Shown piece after piece: positions 1 to 9,716 of a DNA stretch of 64,000 nt. The translations under genes were made by a program, and so were the position numbers. The notes beneath the pieces were generated by a model. The model was not told where the DNA came from, did not search any database, and worked only from the letters and a program-made list of their open reading frames with translations. This DNA comes from Pedobacter yonginensis (GTDB taxonomy: Bacteria; Bacteroidota; Bacteroidia; Sphingobacteriales; Sphingobacteriaceae). Location of the stretch: contig NZ_QGNZ01000004.1 in the NCBI RefSeq assembly GCF_003173595.1, forward strand, positions 434,001 to 498,000, written 5' to 3'. Position 1 is the stretch's first letter. Each line of letters opens with the position of its first letter.

Positions 1-2
1 TT

Positions 3-737
3 AGAAGACTGGGTAACCCAATCGAGCAATTTCAAGCAAGAGTAATTAACGAAAAAATCTGTTCGGATAAAACCTTAAGCAAAGTTAAAAAGATGCTAGA
101 AGGTGTGGTAACAGAGGGTAGTGGTAAACAGGTGGTTTATAATCCGCTTTACAAAATTGCAGGTAAAACCGGTACGGCACAGGTTGCTGACGCGAATAAA
201 GGATATAAGGCTAATAAGCAATATCAAGCATCGTTTGTGGGCTATTTTCCTGCTGATAAACCTAAGTATTCGATGATTGTGGTGATAAATGATCCTAAAG
301 GGAACTATTATGGTGCTTTAGTTTCAGGACCAGTGTTTCGTGAAATCGCAGATCGTATTTATGCCAGCGATATGCAAATGTATGATGATGTGCCTACTCG
401 TTTAGTGGGTAATACAGGCAATCCACCAACCAAAGCAGGACAAAGTAAGGCTACCCAAAAAGTTTACAAGGCCTTTGGATTTAAGCCGCTATTTGCTTCT
501 AAATCTGAATATTACAATACCATTGATACCAGCGCAGGAACCGTATTTCAAGAAAATAATGAGCGTAAAGGCATAATGCCAAACGTTGCAGGTATGGGTT
601 TAAAAGATGCCCTTTATCTTTTAGGAAACGCTGGTTTAAAGACAAAAGCGATTGGTGCTGGTAAAGTGGTGAGTCAATCCATTCTTGCCGGAACAAAGGT
701 AGGAAAAGGTATAGGCGTACAGATAGAATTACAATAG
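3..737 (+). CDS. ftsI: Penicillin-binding protein, FtsI/PBP3 family, C-terminal part
   Basis: This is the 3' end of a division-specific transpeptidase that cross-links septal peptidoglycan in the periplasm. The frame is open to the window edge, so the start and the catalytic SxxK lie outside; 244 codons are visible. The KTG triad (KTGTAQ) is at about residues 55-60 of the visible part, followed by the end of the transpeptidase fold and, from about residue 185, a PASTA-like domain (MPNVAGMGLKDALYLL). Position directly ahead of murE fits the Bacteroidota dcw order, where the class B PBP carries a C-terminal PASTA domain. The gene name rests on this context plus the KTG motif. Confidence 0.93.
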   Translation, partial: RRLGNPIEQFQARVINEKICSDKTLSKVKKMLEGVVTEGSGKQVVYNPLYKIAGKTGTAQVADANKGYKANKQYQASFVGYFPADKPKYSMIVVINDPKGNYYGALVSGPVFREIADRIYASDMQMYDDVPTRLVGNTGNPPTKAGQSKATQKVYKAFGFKPLFASKSEYYNTIDTSAGTVFQENNERKGIMPNVAGMGLKDALYLLGNAGLKTKAIGAGKVVSQSILAGTKVGKGIGVQIELQ

Positions 738-1128
738 GTAATGTGAGGATGAGATAATGTGATAATGTGAGGACGATGGAATGAGAGAATGATGGGATGA
801 GGGAATGATGGAGTGATTGAATGATAGAATGAGGGAATGAGAGAGTGATGGAATGAGAGAGTGATGGAATGAGAGAATGATGGAATGAGAGAATGATGGG
901 ATGAGAGAATGAGGGAAGGATAGAATGAGAGAATGACGGAATGAGAAAATGATAGAATGAAATAAGGAAAAAATGGAGAATGTAGCGATTGCAATTATCA
1001 TTCACTCATTCAAAATTCATTCATTCAAAATTAAAATTCATTCATTCAAAATTTACTCATTCAAAATTCACTCATTCAAAATTAGAAATTCACTCATTCA
1101 AAATTCAAAAAGTTAATAATTAAAAAAA
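738..1128. repeat. Repeat-filled spacer between ftsI and murE
   Basis: This 391-base spacer has no credible gene. Positions 775-958 are 23 consecutive, in-phase 8-bp units of the type GA(T/G)(G/A)(G/A)AAT, with most changes being G/A swaps. Positions about 1000-1110 hold roughly six copies of a CATTCA(C/T)TCATTCAAAATT-like unit of 15-20 bp. An 8-bp unit read as codons gives an 8-residue periodic pseudo-protein rich in HS, PS and SF on the - strand, which explains the long open frames there. The last 20 bases before murE resemble those before murG. Confidence 0.9.
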
Positions 1129-2586
1129 ATGCAACTACAGGATTTACTTTATGGCGTAACCATTAAAGAGTTGGTTGGAAAAACCGATCGGGAGATTAAC
1201 GCCCTAAATTTTGATTCGCGTAAAGTAGGCCAAGATGATGTTTTCTTTGCTGTAGTGGGTACAGTTGCAGATGGCCATCAATTTATAGAACAAACCATTA
1301 GTCAGGGTGCAGCTGTTATCATTTGTGAAAACTTGCCGGAGATAGAGGATTTTACCCTAACCTACGTAAAAGTAGAAAACAGCTCAGTGGCTTTAGGCAT
1401 TATGGCGGGCAACTATTTCGGTAATCCTTCTGCTGATTTAAAATTAATCGGTATAACTGGAACAAATGGAAAAACCACCATAGCAACCATCTTGTATAAA
1501 CTGTTTAGAGATTTAGGGTACAAAACAGGTTTGTTATCTACGGTTGAAAATTACATAAATGAAGTTGTTGTAGCAGCAACGCACACCACACCAAATCCAA
1601 TCGCCTTAAATGAATTGTTAAGGAAAATGGTTGATGCAGGTTGTGATTATTGCTTTATGGAAGTAAGTTCACATGCAGTTTCACAGCACCGAATTGAGGG
1701 CTTAACCTTTTCTGGTGGTGTTTTTTCAAACCTTACGCACGATCATTTAGATTTTCACAAAACCTTTGATAGCTATTTAAAAGCGAAAAAAGCTTTCTTT
1801 GATGGCTTGCCGAAAAATGCTTTCGCCTTAACCAATATTGACGATAAAAACGGGGCGGTAATGTTGCAGAATACGAAGGCGTATAAAAAAACGTATGCCC
1901 TAAAACAAATTGCAGATTTCAAAGCTAAAATAATCGAAAACCAATTTAGTGGTTTGCATCTAGACATCGATAATGAAGATGTGTATTTCAAGCTGGTTGG
2001 CTCTTTTAATGCCTACAATTTATTAGCCGTGTACGGCACAGCAATTTTATTAGAGCAGGACAAACTCAAGGTATTAACCTTGTTAAGTCGTTTATCGGGG
2101 GCTGAAGGTCGTTTCGATTATATCGTTTCACCAGAGAAAATCATCGGAATTGTAGATTATGCACATACTCCAGATGCTGTTCAGAATGTGTTGAGTACCA
2201 TTGCCAACATCAGAAAAGGTACAGAACAGGTGATCACGGTAATTGGCTGTGGAGGCGATAGAGATAAAACTAAACGCCCGATTATGGCGCAGGTAGCTTG
2301 CGATTGGAGCGATAAGGTAATCCTAACATCTGATAACCCAAGAACAGAAGATCCTCAAGCCATCATCAACGAGATGGAGGCAGGTGTTTCACCAACAAAC
2401 AAACGTAAAACCATATCTATTTTGGATAGAAGGGAAGCCATAAAAACGGCATGCCATTTAGCGCAGAGCGGAGATATAATACTTATTGCAGGGAAAGGTC
2501 ATGAAAAGTATCAGGAGATTAATGGCGTGCGCAACCATTTTGATGATAAAGAAATTTTAAGTGAACAATTAAACGCAAACAGCTAA
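1129..2586 (+). CDS. murE: UDP-MurNAc-L-Ala-D-Glu:meso-diaminopimelate ligase
   Basis: Cytoplasmic Mur ligase that adds the third stem-peptide residue to UDP-MurNAc-dipeptide using ATP. The 485-aa length is typical. The ATP loop GTNGKTT is at residues 111-117, the Mur-ligase EVSSHA and THDHLD motifs are at about 178-207, and DYAHTPD is at about 343-349. DNPR at 402-405 is the signature of enzymes that select meso-diaminopimelate rather than lysine, so the predicted peptidoglycan is DAP-type; the dapA gene in this window agrees with that. The stop codon shares one base with the mraY start, indicating translational coupling. Confidence 0.97.
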   Translation: MQLQDLLYGVTIKELVGKTDREINALNFDSRKVGQDDVFFAVVGTVADGHQFIEQTISQGAAVIICENLPEIEDFTLTYVKVENSSVALGIMAGNYFGNPSADLKLIGITGTNGKTTIATILYKLFRDLGYKTGLLSTVENYINEVVVAATHTTPNPIALNELLRKMVDAGCDYCFMEVSSHAVSQHRIEGLTFSGGVFSNLTHDHLDFHKTFDSYLKAKKAFFDGLPKNAFALTNIDDKNGAVMLQNTKAYKKTYALKQIADFKAKIIENQFSGLHLDIDNEDVYFKLVGSFNAYNLLAVYGTAILLEQDKLKVLTLLSRLSGAEGRFDYIVSPEKIIGIVDYAHTPDAVQNVLSTIANIRKGTEQVITVIGCGGDRDKTKRPIMAQVACDWSDKVILTSDNPRTEDPQAIINEMEAGVSPTNKRKTISILDRREAIKTACHLAQSGDIILIAGKGHEKYQEINGVRNHFDDKEILSEQLNANS

Positions 2587-3833
2587 TGTTATATTTATTA
2601 TTCGAATACCTGCATAAGCACTATGACATTCCTGGATTAAGGTTGTTTCAATACATCACGTTTCGTGCTTCTATTTCCATAATCCTGTCGCTGATTATTA
2701 CCACAGTGTATGGCCGTAGAATTATAGATTTCTTACACACCAAGCAAGTTGGCGAAACAGTGAGAAACTTGGGTTTAGAAGGACAAATGCAAAAACAAGG
2801 TACGCCTACAATGGGTGGAATTATGATTTTGTTGGGGATTCTAATACCGACAATTCTGTTCGCAAACATCGCTAATATTTACGTAATCTTAATGATTGTA
2901 ACTACAGTATGGATGGGTGCAATTGGCTTTTTAGACGACTACATTAAAGTTTTCAAGAAAAATAAAGAGGGATTAGCAGGACGGTTCAAAGTTGTTGGAC
3001 AGGTTGGTTTAGGCTTAATTATCGGCTGGACCATGTATTACCATCCAAATATTGTGGTTAGAGAAACCGTTCAAGATGATGTTAAAAATACTTCTTCTGT
3101 GCCAATGGTTTTACGCCAAAAAGGAGAAACCTTTTACTATACCCAAGATGTAAAATCGACTAAAACCAACATGCCTTTTTATAAAAACAATGAGTTTGAT
3201 TATGCAAAGGTGTTGAAGTTTTTGGGCAAAGACTATCAAAAATACGCCTTCATTATCTTTCTGGCATTTACCGTTTTTATCATCACCGCGGTATCTAACG
3301 GTGCAAATATTACGGATGGTATTGATGGCCTTGCCACAGGTACTTCGGCCGTAATTGGCACTACGCTGGGCATCTTGGCCTACGTATCTGGTAACACTGT
3401 AATGGCTGATTATCTGAATATTATGTACATCCCGAATTCTGGGGAGTTGATGATTTTCGCTGGAGCTTTTGTGGGTGCTTGTGTAGGTTTCCTTTGGTAT
3501 AATTCATATCCAGCTCAGGTTTTTATGGGAGATACAGGCAGTTTGGCCATCGGTGGTATTATTGCCGCCTTTGCCATTATGATTAGAAAGGAATTGTTAA
3601 TTCCGATTTTATGCGGCGTGTTTTTAATTGAGCTGGTTTCGGTGATTATGCAGGTATCATACTTCAAATACACCAAAAAGAAGTTTGGCGAAGGGCGGCG
3701 CATTTTCCTAATGTCTCCACTACACCATCACTATCAGAAAAAGGGCTATCACGAAGCGAAAATTGTAACCCGTTTCTGGATTATCGGAATTATGCTCGCC
3801 ATTATGACCATTGTAACACTAAAACTGAGATAA
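2586..3833 (+). CDS. mraY: Phospho-N-acetylmuramoyl-pentapeptide transferase
   Basis: Integral membrane enzyme that transfers phospho-MurNAc-pentapeptide to undecaprenyl phosphate, forming lipid I. At 415 aa it is longer than the roughly 360 aa of E. coli MraY because of a soluble insertion around residues 158-212, which is common in Bacteroidota. Visible family motifs are [23 protein letters not shown] and [12 protein letters not shown], which carry the catalytic aspartates, and a C-terminal HHHYQKKG stretch. The ATG overlaps the last base of murE. About ten hydrophobic segments are apparent. Confidence 0.97.
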   Translation: MLYLLFEYLHKHYDIPGLRLFQYITFRASISIILSLIITTVYGRRIIDFLHTKQVGETVRNLGLEGQMQKQGTPTMGGIMILLGILIPTILFANIANIYVILMIVTTVWMGAIGFLDDYIKVFKKNKEGLAGRFKVVGQVGLGLIIGWTMYYHPNIVVRETVQDDVKNTSSVPMVLRQKGETFYYTQDVKSTKTNMPFYKNNEFDYAKVLKFLGKDYQKYAFIIFLAFTVFIITAVSNGANITDGIDGLATGTSAVIGTTLGILAYVSGNTVMADYLNIMYIPNSGELMIFAGAFVGACVGFLWYNSYPAQVFMGDTGSLAIGGIIAAFAIMIRKELLIPILCGVFLIELVSVIMQVSYFKYTKKKFGEGRRIFLMSPLHHHYQKKGYHEAKIVTRFWIIGIMLAIMTIVTLKLR

Positions 3834-3874
3834 TACTGAATAGCATCAAAATCAACAAAACATAAACAAAAACC

Positions 3875-5272
3875 ATGAACACCAATAACTCGATAACAAA
3901 CCCAAATATTAATGCCAAGTCAGGATTGACAGGGCAGGGGCGTGTCGTAATTTTGGGTGCAGGCGAAAGTGGCGTAGGTGCGGCACTTTTGGCACAGCAA
4001 AAGGGTTTTGATGTTTTTGTGTCCGACTTCGGTGTAATTGCAGATCATTATAAAGCAATGCTCGAACGTGCTTCAATTCCTTTTGAGGCTGAAAAACACA
4101 CAGAAGAAAGTATCCTTAATGCCGTTGAAGTGATTAAAAGTCCAGGTATTCCGGCAACTGCGCCAATCATTAAGAAATTAGTGGCAAAAGGTATTCCCGT
4201 AATTTCTGAAATTGAATTTGCCAAACGATACACCAACGCAAAAACGGTTTGCATCACTGGATCAAACGGTAAATCGACCACGAGCTTGCTTACCTATCAC
4301 ATCTTGAAAAACGCAGGTCTCAATGTGGGCTTGGCAGGTAATATTGGGCAGAGCTTTGCCGCTCAAGTAGCTTCGGAGAGCTACGATTGGTATGTGTTAG
4401 AGATTTCGAGCTTTATGTTGGATGATATGTTTGAGTTCAAGGCAGATATTGCCGTTCTACTCAACATTACACCAGATCATTTAGATCGCTATGATTATAA
4501 ATTAGAAAATTATGCCGCATCCAAAATGCGCATTATTCAAAATCAAACAGCAGATGATGTTTTCATTTATTGTGCTGACGATGAAGAAAGTTTAAAAGCA
4601 CTTCAAACCAAACAGCCCTTGGCAAAATCTTATCCTTTTTCGATTGTGCAAACCGTTGATCAAGGTGCTTATTTAGAGAACAATACCATACATATACTTA
4701 CAGAACCAAATAACGAACTAACCATGTCTATATCAGATTTAGCCCTACAAGGCAAGCACAACATTTACAATTCTATGGCTTCGGGTATTGTAGCGAAGGT
4801 TTTAGAGCTCAGAAATGAAACCATTCGCGAGAGCATGGGTAATTTCAAAAATATTGAGCACAGATTAGAGCATGTAGCCAAGATTTCTGGTATCGATTTC
4901 ATTAACGATAGCAAAGCAACCAACGTAAATTCTACCTGGTATGCATTAGAAAGCATGACGAGCGATGTGGTTTTGATTATGGGCGGCGTGGATAAGGGTA
5001 ACGATTACAACATGCTGAAAGATTTGGTTAAAAGTAAAGTTAAAGCCATTGTTTGTTTGGGGAAAGATAACAAACGCATACACGATGCTTTTGAGGATGA
5101 TGTGGATGTGATTGTAAATACCTTTTCGGCAGAAGAAGCTGCACAAATTGCTTTTCACTTAGCTAAACGTGGGGATGCCGTATTGTTATCGCCAGCCTGT
5201 GCGAGTTTCGATTTATTTAAAAATTACGAAGACCGCGGAAATCAATTTAAAGCGGCAGTTAGAGAATTATAA
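3875..5272 (+). CDS. murD: UDP-MurNAc-L-Ala:D-glutamate ligase
   Basis: Cytoplasmic Mur ligase adding D-glutamate to UDP-MurNAc-L-alanine. An N-terminal Rossmann-like glycine motif (GAGESGVG, about residues 28-35) is followed by the ATP loop GSNGKST at 129-135 and the NITPDHLDR motif. The length of 465 aa is normal; the first 20 or so residues are a poorly conserved extension, so the exact start could be internal. It lies 41 bases after mraY and 15 bases before ftsW. Confidence 0.97.
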   Translation: MNTNNSITNPNINAKSGLTGQGRVVILGAGESGVGAALLAQQKGFDVFVSDFGVIADHYKAMLERASIPFEAEKHTEESILNAVEVIKSPGIPATAPIIKKLVAKGIPVISEIEFAKRYTNAKTVCITGSNGKSTTSLLTYHILKNAGLNVGLAGNIGQSFAAQVASESYDWYVLEISSFMLDDMFEFKADIAVLLNITPDHLDRYDYKLENYAASKMRIIQNQTADDVFIYCADDEESLKALQTKQPLAKSYPFSIVQTVDQGAYLENNTIHILTEPNNELTMSISDLALQGKHNIYNSMASGIVAKVLELRNETIRESMGNFKNIEHRLEHVAKISGIDFINDSKATNVNSTWYALESMTSDVVLIMGGVDKGNDYNMLKDLVKSKVKAIVCLGKDNKRIHDAFEDDVDVIVNTFSAEEAAQIAFHLAKRGDAVLLSPACASFDLFKNYEDRGNQFKAAVREL

Positions 5273-5273
5273 T

Positions 5274-5279
5274 AGGAGG
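5274..5279 (+). promoter_or_regulatory. Strong Shine-Dalgarno site for ftsW
   Basis: AGGAGG lies directly after the murD stop and 8 bases before the ftsW ATG. A full Shine-Dalgarno is uncommon in Bacteroidota genes and supports both the ftsW start and its own translation initiation within the operon. Confidence 0.65.
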
Positions 5280-5287
5280 CTTAAGAT

Positions 5288-6478
5288 ATGTTTCAAGCAC
5301 TACTTAATAAAACAAAAGGAGATAGATGGATCTGGTTGATCATCATTCTGCTTTCACTTATATCTGTTATGGCAGTATATAGTGCAACAGGAACGCTGGC
5401 TTATAAAAGGGGTGAGGCTGTTGAAAAGCTGTTTCTCTTTAAGCATTTTATTTTCGTTTTAATGGGTATCGGGATGATCTACATTGCCCATTTACTCGAT
5501 TACAGGTATTATGCGGGAATTTCAAAAATCTTGATGATTATAACCATTCCGTTGTTGCTTTATACTTTGGTTTTTGGTGCTAATGTGAACGATGCATCAC
5601 GTTGGGTTAAAATTCCGGTTATTGGCTTAACTTTTCAAACATCCGATTTGGCTAAACTAGCACTGATAACCTTCTTGGCGCGCATGTTAACCAAGAAACA
5701 AGAAAATATTAAGAATGTAAAAGAGTCTTTCATTCCGATAATGGGCTCAGTTTGTGTGGTTTTCGTGTTAATTGCGTTAGCCAACTTATCTACCGCTTTA
5801 ATGTTGTTTGGTGTGAGCATTTTGCTGTTAATTATTGGTAGAATCAGCATTAAGCAAATATCCATTGTATGTGTTGGTGGAGCAATCTTATTGTTATTTG
5901 TTGTGTTTTTGGGTCCGAGGCGTGCAACCTATGCCTCAAGGATAAAATCTTTTATTCATCCAGAACAACAGCATTCAGATAAAACTTTCCAGGCAGATCA
6001 AGCAAAAATTGCATTGGCAACTGGTGGTGTTTTTGGTAAAGGTCCAGGTAATAGTACGCAGCGCAACTTCCTCCCGCATCCTTATTCTGATTTTATTTTC
6101 GCCATTATTATTGAAGAATGGGGAACGTTTGGAGGACTTGTGATTATGATACTTTATCTGGTGCTTTTATACCGATGTATAAAAATTGTAACTCGAGCAC
6201 CCAAGGCCTTTGGTGCACTGCTTGCCGCCGGACTAAGTTTTAGTTTAACCATTCAGGCTTTCGCAAACATGGCGGTTGCGGTTGGTTTGGGGCCGGTTAC
6301 AGGTGTACCCCTTCCATTGGTAAGCATGGGCGGAACCTCAATGATTTTTACCAGTGTGGCATTCGGGATTATCTTGAGCGTAAGTAGAGATGTTGAAGAA
6401 AACCTCGCCGGAAAAGAAACAACCGAAAAAATTAAAAATAATAAAGTAATTGTTGGAGAAATACCAGCTATGGCTTAA
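5288..6478 (+). CDS. ftsW: SEDS-family peptidoglycan glycosyltransferase FtsW
   Basis: Polytopic membrane protein that polymerises septal glycan strands together with the FtsI-type PBP. The 396 residues contain about ten hydrophobic segments. SEDS hallmarks are visible: the DASRWVKIP stretch, the extracytoplasmic PHPYSDFIFAIIIEEWG motif and GVPLPLVSMGGTSM near the C terminus. Its place between murD and murG in the dcw cluster favours FtsW over RodA. A strong Shine-Dalgarno precedes it. Confidence 0.96.
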   Translation: MFQALLNKTKGDRWIWLIIILLSLISVMAVYSATGTLAYKRGEAVEKLFLFKHFIFVLMGIGMIYIAHLLDYRYYAGISKILMIITIPLLLYTLVFGANVNDASRWVKIPVIGLTFQTSDLAKLALITFLARMLTKKQENIKNVKESFIPIMGSVCVVFVLIALANLSTALMLFGVSILLLIIGRISIKQISIVCVGGAILLLFVVFLGPRRATYASRIKSFIHPEQQHSDKTFQADQAKIALATGGVFGKGPGNSTQRNFLPHPYSDFIFAIIIEEWGTFGGLVIMILYLVLLYRCIKIVTRAPKAFGALLAAGLSFSLTIQAFANMAVAVGLGPVTGVPLPLVSMGGTSMIFTSVAFGIILSVSRDVEENLAGKETTEKIKNNKVIVGEIPAMA

Positions 6479-6623
6479 TGATTGAATTAATGAATGATTC
6501 AATTATTGAATGAAAAAATGATAAAATTAGGTGTAGCTGCAAAAAAAATAGTAGCATAAGAAAAGTTGAAGCAATCATCTAACTCAGTTAACATCCCAAA
6601 GTTGAAAAAAATAAAAAATCACA

Positions 6624-6998
6624 ATGGAGCATGTAACTAAAATAGATTTTGTAACAGGAATTAAATTAAGGACAAAAAATTTTGTTTTGGAGTCGATTAA
6701 ATTTTATCAAACACTTCCACAAACAGAAGAGGCAAGAATAATTGGAAGACAGTTTATAAGATCAGCATCGTCCGTTGGCGCAAATTACAGAGCTGCTTGT
6801 AGAAGTAGGTCAAAAGCCGAGTTTTTTGCCAAACTAAGTATAGTAGTGGAGGAGGCAGATGAAACAGCATTTTGGATAGAGATTTTGACTGAATCCGGAA
6901 TTACGGATAATTTGAAAACTCAATTTCTGCTAAAGGAAGTAAACGAGATTTTAGCCATAACAGCGAAAGCTAGGAAAACAGTGAGTAATAATAAATGA
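6624..6998 (+). CDS. Four-helix bundle protein (S23 / 23S rRNA intervening-sequence family)
   Basis: A 124-aa, mostly helical protein with the signature RSASSVGANYRAACRSRS followed by EFFAKLSIVVEEADET, typical of the four-helix-bundle proteins first described as open frames in 23S rRNA intervening sequences. The molecular function of the family is unknown; members are often found as stray single genes. Here it is free-standing, with no rRNA nearby, inserted between ftsW and murG and flanked by repeat-like spacers. It is probably not part of the division machinery. Confidence 0.85.
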   Translation: MEHVTKIDFVTGIKLRTKNFVLESIKFYQTLPQTEEARIIGRQFIRSASSVGANYRAACRSRSKAEFFAKLSIVVEEADETAFWIEILTESGITDNLKTQFLLKEVNEILAITAKARKTVSNNK

Positions 6999-7088
6999 AA
7001 TAAAAGGTAATTTATAGAAATGTGGAATGTAACGTTTGCACTAAACATTCAAACAATTAATCATTCAAAATTCAATAATTAAATAAAA

Positions 7089-8192
7089 ATGAATAATTCC
7101 CCAAAAATTATCATATCAGGTGGTGGCACCGGCGGGCACATTTTTCCCGCCGTAGCCATAGCCAATGCCCTAAAACGCATTGTTCCAGCCTGTGAAATCT
7201 TGTTTGTGGGCGCAACAGGCAGAATGGAAATGGAAAAAGTTCCAGCTGCAGGATATAAAATTGTAGGCTTAAACATTAGTGGCATTCAAAGAGGCTCAAT
7301 TGTAAAAAACCTTGCCTTGCCCTTTAAAGTAATTGGAAGTGTGCGTAAGGCCATGCAAATTATTAACGAGTTTAAACCCGATGTAGTGGTGGGCGTAGGC
7401 GGTTACGCATCAGGACCACTATTGTACGCCGCATCATTGAAAGGCATACCCTATTTAATTCAAGAGCAGAACTCTTACGCAGGGGTAACCAATAAATGGT
7501 TGGGTAAAAAGGCTTCGAAAATTTGCGTAGCCTTTGATGATATGAATCAGTTTTTTCCGGGTGATAAAATCCTGAAAACTGGAAATCCGGTACGCAAAGA
7601 AGTCATCGATATTAAAGGGAAACATTTTGCAGGAGCAGAACTTTTAAAACTCGATCCTCAAAAGAAAACGATTTTAGTAACTGGCGGAAGTTTAGGTGCA
7701 GGAACATTAAATAAAAGCATCGAAAAACATCTTCCAGAAATTATAGCGCAGGATGTGCAAGTAATCTGGCAAACCGGAAAATTCTACTACAAAGGAATTA
7801 TAGAACGTTTGGGGCCAGATCACCATCCAAACGTTAGAATTTTGGAGTTTTTAAATAAAATGGACTTAGCTTACGCAGCAGCAGATGTGATCATCAGCCG
7901 AGCAGGAGCCGGAACCATAGCAGAACTTTGTTTAATTAAGAAGCCTGTTATTTTGGTACCATCACCAAACGTAGCAGAAGATCATCAAACTAAAAATGCA
8001 ATGGCATTGGTTAAAAATGGTGCTGCTCTTTTAGTAAACGATCGCGATGCAGAAGAAACGTTGGTAAAAGAGGCGTTGGCGCTACTAAAAAACAAAGAAC
8101 AGTGCGATTTACTTTCAGCAAACCTTGGTAAAATGGCCTTGCCACAAGCAGATGAAATTATCGCAAATGAGGTGTTGAAATTGATGAAGTGA
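7089..8192 (+). CDS. murG: UDP-GlcNAc:lipid I N-acetylglucosaminyltransferase
   Basis: Peripheral membrane GT28 glycosyltransferase that converts lipid I to lipid II on the cytoplasmic face. The N-terminal glycine loop SGGGTGGHIFPA is at residues 9-20, a second GGSLGAG loop lies at about 199-205, and the UDP-GlcNAc binding ISRAGAGTIAE stretch is at about 267-277. The length of 367 aa is typical. The 100-base region before it contains a CATTCAAAATTCAA element also seen before murE. Confidence 0.97.
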   Translation: MNNSPKIIISGGGTGGHIFPAVAIANALKRIVPACEILFVGATGRMEMEKVPAAGYKIVGLNISGIQRGSIVKNLALPFKVIGSVRKAMQIINEFKPDVVVGVGGYASGPLLYAASLKGIPYLIQEQNSYAGVTNKWLGKKASKICVAFDDMNQFFPGDKILKTGNPVRKEVIDIKGKHFAGAELLKLDPQKKTILVTGGSLGAGTLNKSIEKHLPEIIAQDVQVIWQTGKFYYKGIIERLGPDHHPNVRILEFLNKMDLAYAAADVIISRAGAGTIAELCLIKKPVILVPSPNVAEDHQTKNAMALVKNGAALLVNDRDAEETLVKEALALLKNKEQCDLLSANLGKMALPQADEIIANEVLKLMK

Positions 8193-8360
8193 GACGGAGA
8201 CGGGAGATATGAGATGGGAGATATGAGATATGAGACGGGAGATAGGTGACGGGAAGACACGAGGCATGAGATATAAAGATTAGTGTAAGGCGTAAGTCTT
8301 GATCTCACATCTAAAATCTCAGATCTAGTATCTCAGATCTCTAAACTAAAATAAAAAGAA
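8193..8360. repeat. Inverted simple-sequence spacer between murG and murC
   Basis: The first half is built from GAGATATGAGAT and GAGACGGGAGAT variants, and the second half from ATCTCA(C/G)ATCT variants, so the two halves are roughly reverse complements and could fold into a long imperfect hairpin. No gene is visible. Confidence 0.7.
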
Positions 8361-9716
8361 ATGGAATTAAGCAAAATTAACAGAGTGTTTTTCGTGGGTA
8401 TCGGTGGTATCGGTATGAGTGCGCTTGCTCGTTATTTTGCTAAGCGAGGCTGTGCAGTTTGCGGTTACGATAAAACCAGAACCAAACTAACTGAAACGTT
8501 AGAGCAAGAAGGCATCCTCATTACTTACCTGGATGAACCAGCAGCCTTACCCTGTGCCTTTTTAGATCGTCACGATGACAGCCTAATTGTTTACACCCCC
8601 GCTATTCCAAAAGACTCGAAAATATTAAGCCACTTTAACGACAAAGGATTTAGCCTTAAAAAACGATCAGAAGTTTTGGGTATCATCAGCAAAGGAATGT
8701 TTTGCATTGCCGTTGCAGGTACACATGGAAAAACCACTACCTCATCAATAGTGGCTCATCTTCTAAAAGATACCGGTTACGATTGTACTGCCTTTCTTGG
8801 GGGCATTACAAGCAACTATAACACCAATGTATTATTTGGTAAAAATAATGTAGTGGTGGTTGAAGCGGATGAATACGATCGCTCGTTTTTAACCTTGCAT
8901 CCAGATATTGCAGTGGTAACTTCTATGGATGCCGATCACTTGGATATTTATGGAGATAAAAGCCAGCTTGAAGAATCCTTCAAACTATTTGCAGGACAGC
9001 TAAAAGAGGGTGGTACACTGTATGCCCATGAAGGTTTGCCTTTGGCCAATGGCATCAGTTATGCAGCCAGCACCACGGCAACAGCAAAAGCTGAAAATTT
9101 GAGAGTAGAAGGGTCAAAATTTGTTTTCGATTACGTTGATCAATCACAAAGCATTAAAAATATTAGTTTAATGTTGCCCGGAAAACATAACGTAGAAAAT
9201 GCAACCGTGGCCATTGCCATTGCTTTGCAACTTGGTATTGATGCAGAAAAAGTAAAACAGGCTGTTGCTAATTTTAAAGGCGTAAAGCGCCGTTTTGAAT
9301 ATATCGTAAATAACGGACAGCAGATTTATATAGACGATTACGCCCATCATCCAGAAGAATTAAAAGCTTGTTTTGATGCCGTAAGGCAGCTGTATCCAAA
9401 TAAGAAATTGACCGTAATTTTTCAGCCGCATTTGTTTACACGCACCAGAGATTTCGCAGATGAGTTTGCGAAAGTTTTAAGCACTGCCGACGAATTGATG
9501 CTATTGGATATTTACCCAGCGAGAGAATTGCCCATTGAAGGCATCAACGCTCAGTTTTTATTGGATAAGATTACTCTAAACGATAAAAAAATATGTGGAA
9601 AAGATTTTGTCATTCAACAAGTTAAGAATACAAAACCTGAGTTAATTTTAACAGTTGGTGCCGGCGATATTGATACTTTGATTGAACCTTTAAAAAACAC
9701 ATTAAACCATGCTTAA
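8361..9716 (+). CDS. murC: UDP-N-acetylmuramate:L-alanine ligase
   Basis: Cytoplasmic Mur ligase that attaches the first stem-peptide residue. It has the N-terminal GIGGIGMSALA nucleotide motif (residues 13-23), the ATP loop GTHGKTT at 120-126, DADHLD, and the DDYAHHPEE motif of MurC in the C-terminal domain. The 451-aa length is normal. Its end overlaps the ftsQ start by 8 bases, so the two are translationally coupled. Confidence 0.97.
   Translation: MELSKINRVFFVGIGGIGMSALARYFAKRGCAVCGYDKTRTKLTETLEQEGILITYLDEPAALPCAFLDRHDDSLIVYTPAIPKDSKILSHFNDKGFSLKKRSEVLGIISKGMFCIAVAGTHGKTTTSSIVAHLLKDTGYDCTAFLGGITSNYNTNVLFGKNNVVVVEADEYDRSFLTLHPDIAVVTSMDADHLDIYGDKSQLEESFKLFAGQLKEGGTLYAHEGLPLANGISYAASTTATAKAENLRVEGSKFVFDYVDQSQSIKNISLMLPGKHNVENATVAIAIALQLGIDAEKVKQAVANFKGVKRRFEYIVNNGQQIYIDDYAHHPEELKACFDAVRQLYPNKKLTVIFQPHLFTRTRDFADEFAKVLSTADELMLLDIYPARELPIEGINAQFLLDKITLNDKKICGKDFVIQQVKNTKPELILTVGAGDIDTLIEPLKNTLNHA

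Noticed and set aside
499..1005. Overlapping - strand frames with HSxxPSFSHSIILSFHHS repeats
   Set aside because: They are the 8-bp tandem repeat read in three frames and overlap the 3' end of ftsI; no start site or conserved protein.
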